The notes under the pieces were generated by a model. That model searched no databases. It saw nothing but the letters and a program-made list of their open reading frames with translations, and was not told where the DNA came from. Below are positions 6,977 through 11,579 of a DNA stretch of 11,579 nucleotides, in pieces. The stretch lies in contig CAZXBG010000127.1 of NCBI GenBank assembly GCA_964638865.1, positions 1-11,579 of the forward strand, written 5' to 3'. This DNA is from UBA7236 sp964638865 (GTDB lineage: Bacteria; Bacteroidota; Bacteroidia; Chitinophagales; BACL12). The position numbers and the translations under genes are program-made. How positions within the stretch are numbered: position 1 is the first letter of the stretch; every line of letters begins with the position of its first letter.

Positions 6977-9900
6977 ATGGTGCATGCAAACACACACAAA
7001 TATTTCGCATGGGGCTTAACGGCATTATTATGTTCGTCCCTCATTTTTATTTCAACTGCTCAAGCCCAAAGTATACTCCTAGAGCCTGCCGGAGATGGTG
7101 GATTTGAAAACGGAGTTGATTTTTCATCCAATGGATGGACGCTGGTAAATAATATTGCAGAAAACCAGTCGGGTTGGCACATTGATGCAGCAGTGAATAC
7201 TGCAGAATGGGTTATGCCGGTATCAAATAGCGCATTTATTTCAGATAGTTTAGGTTTGAATTGGACCTATAATTCAAATTGGTTGCCAAATAGTGGTGTT
7301 GGGACAAAAGCCTCAACAGTCCATTTTTACAGAGATATTAATTTTCCTGCCGGAGAAACAAACATTAAATTGTCCTTTGACCTATTGTGCAACGGGGAAG
7401 GTTTTAATTATGATGTTTTTTATGTCTGGTTGTGCCCGGTTTCCCTTACTCCATCTGTAAACAGCCCTGTTGCTTCGTCGGATATAGCTGTTTGGTCAGG
7501 AACAGGAGAACCCACAATCATATTTAAACAACAAGGCACTTCAAGCTCAAGTGTTCGACCTGTTTCCAGTATTAATATTACCATTCCTTCTGCACTGATT
7601 GATAATTGTTCAGAATCAACTTCGATGCGACTGGTTTTTGGATGGAAAAATGACGAATCTCTGCAGTTTGATCCCCCTGTAGCTATTGATAATATTTCAC
7701 TTAGCAGTAATGCGGAAAGTTTTACTGAAGAAGTAAAGTATTATACGATCAACAATTCTTTACCTGTCGGTACGGAAAATTTCATCAATTTTTCTTCCGC
7801 AATAAGTTATTTGAATGCTGCTGCACATTGCAGTACTTTGTTGGATTCTATTATTTTTGAAGTGTCTGCAGATCAGCAATTTATAGAAAATTTACCAGTC
7901 ATTACCGCTACCGGATATGCTTATGCTCCCATAATTTTTCGCAAATCCGGATCAGGTTCAAATCCAGTCATTTTATCCACCGGAAGCGGATCATTTGAAG
8001 ATGCAGGAATTGCTATTAGTGGAGGCGACTACTTCACTTTTGATGGAATTGATGTTAAACTCAATTCCGGTATGGATCTCGAATTCGGTTACATGATACA
8101 CAATGGATCACCAAATAACGGCGCTTCTCAAAATACGATTAAAAATTGTGAAATTACCCTAACAAAAAAGATCACGAAATCTATTGGAATTTTACAGTCA
8201 GCCTCTTACATTGGGGCTGGTTTTGATCCAACCACTTCAAGTGGCGCTAATGATGGGAACAAGTACCAGAATGTCACGGTAAAAGCCGCTTATAATGGCA
8301 TTTTGATAACAAACCAATCAGCATTATTTCCAGACAATGAAACGGAAGTTTCAGATTGTAAGATTGGTGCTGTCTATACCGGCACTCCCAGCGGAGACTT
8401 AGGCGGAGCGGGAGTTTCGGTGTATGGAATACAGCTTAAAAATCAGAAAAATTGTATTGTTACAAACAATGTTATCAGTAACCTTACTTCTATCGGAACA
8501 AGTGTAAGAGGTATTTATGTACTCAATGGAATTGGTACAATAACTATTTCCAGAAATAAGGTAAACGGGTTAAGAAATACCTCCGAAAGTAATACCAGTG
8601 CTGCAATAGCTTATGATATTATGTTGAATACAGAGGAAGTATTTAATGTTGCCAATGTCTATAACAATTTTGCCAGTGATATTACCTGCGCTTATGCAGG
8701 TAGCTCAACATTTGACAGAGCCGTTAAAGGAATAATTTTGAGAGGAGGGAATGCAGGATCTGTTTTTAATATAGATTTTAATTCCATAAGTATTAATACC
8801 GGTAGTTCTATCAAAGTGTCCAGTGTAGTTCTGGAAGTTACCTCTGTAATTCCCAAAATTAATATCAGAAATAACATTTTTGCTAACTATACACCAAATC
8901 AAACGGGTAATTGCGGGCATTATCTTTATGCAACTCCCTTTGCAAACCAAATAGCTGCCGCAGGTTCTGTAATCAATTACAATGTTTATCATTTGCCTTC
9001 AACTACCAAGGGTTTTTTCGCAAGAGCAAATGCCACAAATGTTTCAACTTTTTCAGCCTGGAAAACAAATATGTCTTTGAATCCGGGTATGGATGTTAAT
9101 TCATTTCAAAACAATCCTCTTTTTTTAAACCCTGTTTCAAACCTGCATGCTACAGCTTCTTCGCTAAATGCTACTGCTAACATGACCGGAATAACCTGGG
9201 TGAATACTGATTTTGATGGAGATATAAGAGCACTTACCCCAGATATTGGTGCAGATGAGTTTTCCACTTCTACCATTGATTTGGAGTTGTCGGAAATTTT
9301 AATCCCCTCAGAAACGATATGTTATAACAGCTCCGACTCCATTACTATACAAATTCATAACATTGCTGCGCACACCTTGAATTTTCTTGGCAATCCATGT
9401 ACTATTTCGGTGAGTGTTACAGGTCCAATATCCTATTCCTCTGCAATTACAATTAACACCGGAACCATAAGTGCTTTTGCTACCGAAGAAATTAAAATGC
9501 CATTAACGTTTGATTTCAGCACGCCTGGAGACTACACCATCACTGCTTCCAATAGCACTACCGGAGATGTGAATTCCTTAAACGATATAATTATTGAAGA
9601 AAGGGAAGTTACTATTGCAACAGTCGATATGCCTTATGAAGAAGACTTTAATTTGAGTGAAGAAACTCCGGAAGGGTGGGTTTTATCAGGATTTGAAATT
9701 GGAAAACATATTGGTGCATCAGAATCCAATCAGATATATTCTAATATATCCGAAGCAAATCCCACAGATAATTTTACGATTAGAAAAATAGGCCCTGTTT
9801 CTGAAAATGCATTGGTTTCTTTTGATTACCGCATGCTGGATTTTTTGGATAGCACAATTACAGAACTAGATCCCTTATGGGGCGAAATTGTTGTATCGGC

Positions 9901-11431
9901 TTCAATTGATTGTGGTGAACAGTATACCCAAATTGGATTGATCACAAGCACTACCCATCCCTTTGTAAATGTACAATTTCCAATTTCTGCCTTTGATGGT
10001 TATGATATTATTATTAAAATTGAGGCAAATTGGGGTGGGGGAACCTCTGCTAATTTTTGGCTGGATATAGATAAAATTAATATTTATAACTCCACCTGTG
10101 AGGATCCATTAGGAAATACGGTGTTAAATCCAATTGATATTGGAGATCTTTCCGAACCTTATACAATAAACGAGAATAATCTCGTATCCAATTGTTGGTC
10201 AAATGATTATGGATATTCATCACCTGATATTTTTTATAAATTTACGCCTGTTTGTGCCGGTGCCCTCACCCTTTCCCTGTGTGGAAGCGATTTTAATACC
10301 GTTCTTTATCTTTTGGATCCTGAATATGATTTACTGTCTTCCAATGATGATTTTTGTGGAACATCTTCTGAACTTGAATATTCCATTGAAACTGTTGGAG
10401 TTCCATATTATATAGTTGTGGAAGGCAAAACCTCCGCTTCGGGCAATTTTTCACTTAATGCAGAACTTCTAACCACAGCAATAAATTATTATACAGATTT
10501 CGATGAAGATGGGTATGGGGATATTAGTAATACTTTCACTTCGTGTATTGTGGGACTTTCTGGGTACGCAACCAATGCTCTTGATTGCAACGACCTCGCC
10601 AATCACATAAACCCTTCTGCTATTGAGATTTGCGACGGAATTGATAATGACTGTGATGGAGAAGCGGATGATAATACGGCGAGTGCTACCATCTCCCAAG
10701 GACCCTCCGTTGCCATTTGCAAAGGCACATCAATAATACTCAATGCCAATACCGGCGTGGGATATAATTATTCCTGGTTTAAAAATGGAAATTTGATCTC
10801 CGGAGCAACAGGATCTTCCTATACTACCCAAAAAGCCGGTAATTATCAGGTGCAGGTGAATTTCCCTTCCCAATGTTTTGCAATATCCGCAATAACTATT
10901 GTAATTGTAAATCCCCTACCGGTAGTTTCCATAACAGCTCCTTTTGGGTTGAGTTTATGCACTTATGTGGGTTTATCGGCAACAGTTGGGACGGGTTATG
11001 TTTACCAATGGTTCAAGAACGGTAATCTGATTGCAGGTGCCACAAATCTGCAATATCACCCTGTGAGTGTTGGATCATTTTATTGCAGAATCACTGATGC
11101 GAATGGCTGCATAAAAAATACAAACGTTTTAGTTACTGTCGCCTGCAAAGAGGATAGTGGTCTTTCAGGGTCCGAATATTTTTCTCTTTCTCCAAATCCC
11201 GCGTCTGATCTTTTACAGATTGACCTGCAGGTTTTCACACAAGGAGAAGAAATCGCTATAATAGAAGTGCTAAATGCTTTGGGACAGGTGATTAATGAGC
11301 ATTCAGAGGCTGTTTCAAATGGTAAATTGATTACTAAGCTTTCCGTTAATGAATTGCCCAAGGGTATATATCATATCGTTGTGACCTTCAAAAATGAAAA
11401 ATATATAAATGTGGTATCAATAGTAAGATAA
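6977..11431 (+). CDS. Large modular T9SS-secreted surface protein
   Basis: This 1484-residue protein was not recognised as any named protein. Residues 1-30 form a signal peptide (hydrophobic core LTALLCSSLIFI, likely cut after AQA). About 33-245 is a jelly-roll-like region opening GDGGFENG and closing AIDNISLSS. About 254-762 has parallel beta-helix character with many short N/D/G-turn repeats (NTIKNCEI, NNVISNL, IRNNIFANY), ending in PDIGADEF. About 765-880 is beta-rich and Ig/CARDB-like. About 885-1035 is a second jelly-roll-like region (YEEDFN, GWVLSG, WLDIDKINIYN). About 1040-1165 is PPC-like (DIFYKF, YYIVVEG). About 1169-1233 is a MopE-like acidic motif (DFDEDGYGD, DCND, CDGIDNDCDG). Two Ig-like repeats follow (about 1236-1392), then a type A sorting domain (about 1400-1484: SLSPNPASD, LPKGIYHI). 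Export by Sec and then T9SS with surface attachment is inferred from the ends. No catalytic motif was recognised; adhesion or glycan binding is possible. Confidence 0.9.
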   Translation: MVHANTHKYFAWGLTALLCSSLIFISTAQAQSILLEPAGDGGFENGVDFSSNGWTLVNNIAENQSGWHIDAAVNTAEWVMPVSNSAFISDSLGLNWTYNSNWLPNSGVGTKASTVHFYRDINFPAGETNIKLSFDLLCNGEGFNYDVFYVWLCPVSLTPSVNSPVASSDIAVWSGTGEPTIIFKQQGTSSSSVRPVSSINITIPSALIDNCSESTSMRLVFGWKNDESLQFDPPVAIDNISLSSNAESFTEEVKYYTINNSLPVGTENFINFSSAISYLNAAAHCSTLLDSIIFEVSADQQFIENLPVITATGYAYAPIIFRKSGSGSNPVILSTGSGSFEDAGIAISGGDYFTFDGIDVKLNSGMDLEFGYMIHNGSPNNGASQNTIKNCEITLTKKITKSIGILQSASYIGAGFDPTTSSGANDGNKYQNVTVKAAYNGILITNQSALFPDNETEVSDCKIGAVYTGTPSGDLGGAGVSVYGIQLKNQKNCIVTNNVISNLTSIGTSVRGIYVLNGIGTITISRNKVNGLRNTSESNTSAAIAYDIMLNTEEVFNVANVYNNFASDITCAYAGSSTFDRAVKGIILRGGNAGSVFNIDFNSISINTGSSIKVSSVVLEVTSVIPKINIRNNIFANYTPNQTGNCGHYLYATPFANQIAAAGSVINYNVYHLPSTTKGFFARANATNVSTFSAWKTNMSLNPGMDVNSFQNNPLFLNPVSNLHATASSLNATANMTGITWVNTDFDGDIRALTPDIGADEFSTSTIDLELSEILIPSETICYNSSDSITIQIHNIAAHTLNFLGNPCTISVSVTGPISYSSAITINTGTISAFATEEIKMPLTFDFSTPGDYTITASNSTTGDVNSLNDIIIEEREVTIATVDMPYEEDFNLSEETPEGWVLSGFEIGKHIGASESNQIYSNISEANPTDNFTIRKIGPVSENALVSFDYRMLDFLDSTITELDPLWGEIVVSASIDCGEQYTQIGLITSTTHPFVNVQFPISAFDGYDIIIKIEANWGGGTSANFWLDIDKINIYNSTCEDPLGNTVLNPIDIGDLSEPYTINENNLVSNCWSNDYGYSSPDIFYKFTPVCAGALTLSLCGSDFNTVLYLLDPEYDLLSSNDDFCGTSSELEYSIETVGVPYYIVVEGKTSASGNFSLNAELLTTAINYYTDFDEDGYGDISNTFTSCIVGLSGYATNALDCNDLANHINPSAIEICDGIDNDCDGEADDNTASATISQGPSVAICKGTSIILNANTGVGYNYSWFKNGNLISGATGSSYTTQKAGNYQVQVNFPSQCFAISAITIVIVNPLPVVSITAPFGLSLCTYVGLSATVGTGYVYQWFKNGNLIAGATNLQYHPVSVGSFYCRITDANGCIKNTNVLVTVACKEDSGLSGSEYFSLSPNPASDLLQIDLQVFTQGEEIAIIEVLNALGQVINEHSEAVSNGKLITKLSVNELPKGIYHIVVTFKNEKYINVVSIVR
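10682..11146 (+). repeat. Tandem Ig-like repeat pair inside the T9SS cargo gene
   Basis: Two consecutive Ig-like modules of about 78 codons share WFKNGNLI[SA]GAT, beginning at 10775 and 11009, exactly 234 bp apart. Each has cysteines near its start and end (AICKG and SQCF; SLC and FYC/NGC). Of the 11 identical residues in this core, eight use different codons, so this is an old or strongly diverged duplication rather than a recent one. Confidence 0.75.
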
Positions 11432-11514
11432 CAATTTGCTTTTTCGAAAACCAGCCGGGTTTGCCAAAATGTATTTATATTTTTATAATGTGGTTTGATT
11501 TTCTCAATTTAATC

Positions 11515-11546
11515 ATTGACCTTAGCTGTAATAAGTTGAATATTTG
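11515..11546 (+). promoter_or_regulatory. Possible promoter of the next gene
   Basis: AATATTTG (11539-11546) matches the Bacteroidota -7 box except at the first T, and ATTG (11515-11518) lies 20 nt upstream as a -33 element. The predicted start site would be about 15-17 nt before the ATG at 11566, similar to the geometry ahead of the gene at 6977. The remaining DNA between 11432 and 11514 holds only weak 5-bp hairpins. Confidence 0.4.
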
Positions 11547-11565
11547 ATTTTTAAATTCTAACCAT

Positions 11566-11579
11566 ATGAGAAATTTAAC
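11566..11579 (+). CDS. Possible start of a further gene, cut by window end
   Basis: An ATG followed by codons for R, N and L runs to the window edge. Its position just downstream of a promoter-like sequence, with an AT-rich leader like that of its neighbours, makes it a plausible start codon. Only four complete codons are visible, so nothing can be said of the product. Confidence 0.3.

Noticed and set aside
11441..11488. Palindrome TTTTCGAAAA, AAACC/GGTTT and TTATA/TATAA hairpins after the large gene
   Set aside because: Each stem is only about five pairs and none combines a GC-rich stem with a following T-run, so no terminator is called; termination may occur here but is not demonstrated.

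Overview
The window is AT-rich and comes from a member of the Bacteroidota, probably an environmental Chitinophagales- or Saprospirales-like lineage; that finer placement is a guess from gene style only. The phylum call rests on several independent signs: a PorX-type response regulator, a fused LpxC-FabZ protein, a type IX secretion (T9SS) cargo protein with a type A C-terminal sorting domain, and promoters with the TAnnTTTG -7 box and TTG/TTTG -33 box.

Layout: bases 13-1566 (minus) encode PorX, the T9SS regulator with a receiver domain and a PglZ phosphatase domain. Divergently, from 1671, runs a tight plus-strand cluster: an HD-domain phosphohydrolase (TTG start), lpxD, an lpxC-fabZ fusion, lpxA and a stand-alone ABC ATPase, ending at 6865. 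Junctions are 4 bp (HD-lpxD), about 105 bp (lpxD-lpxC), and two ATGA overlaps (lpxC-lpxA and lpxA-ABC). The one loose junction carries an imperfect inverted repeat just upstream of the lpxC start. After a 111 bp gap with a good Bacteroidota promoter, one 1484-codon gene (6977-11431) encodes a secreted modular protein: signal peptide, jelly-roll-like region, parallel beta-helix, second jelly-roll-like region, PPC-like region, MopE-type acidic motif, two Ig-like repeats and a sorting domain. The last 14 bases start another reading frame behind a promoter-like sequence.

How the parts fit: LpxA, LpxC and LpxD carry out the first three committed steps of lipid A synthesis, and FabZ makes acyl chains for the same membrane. 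In the T9SS, type A cargo is attached to a lipopolysaccharide on the cell surface, so a T9SS regulator, a lipid A operon and a T9SS cargo side by side are thematically linked; a regulatory link is inference. No tRNA, rRNA, CRISPR, insertion sequence or phage gene was seen. Most of the window is conserved core content. The least explained items are the ABC ATPase with altered Q- and H-loops, the porX/HD intergenic region, the hairpin before lpxC-fabZ, and the large cargo protein.
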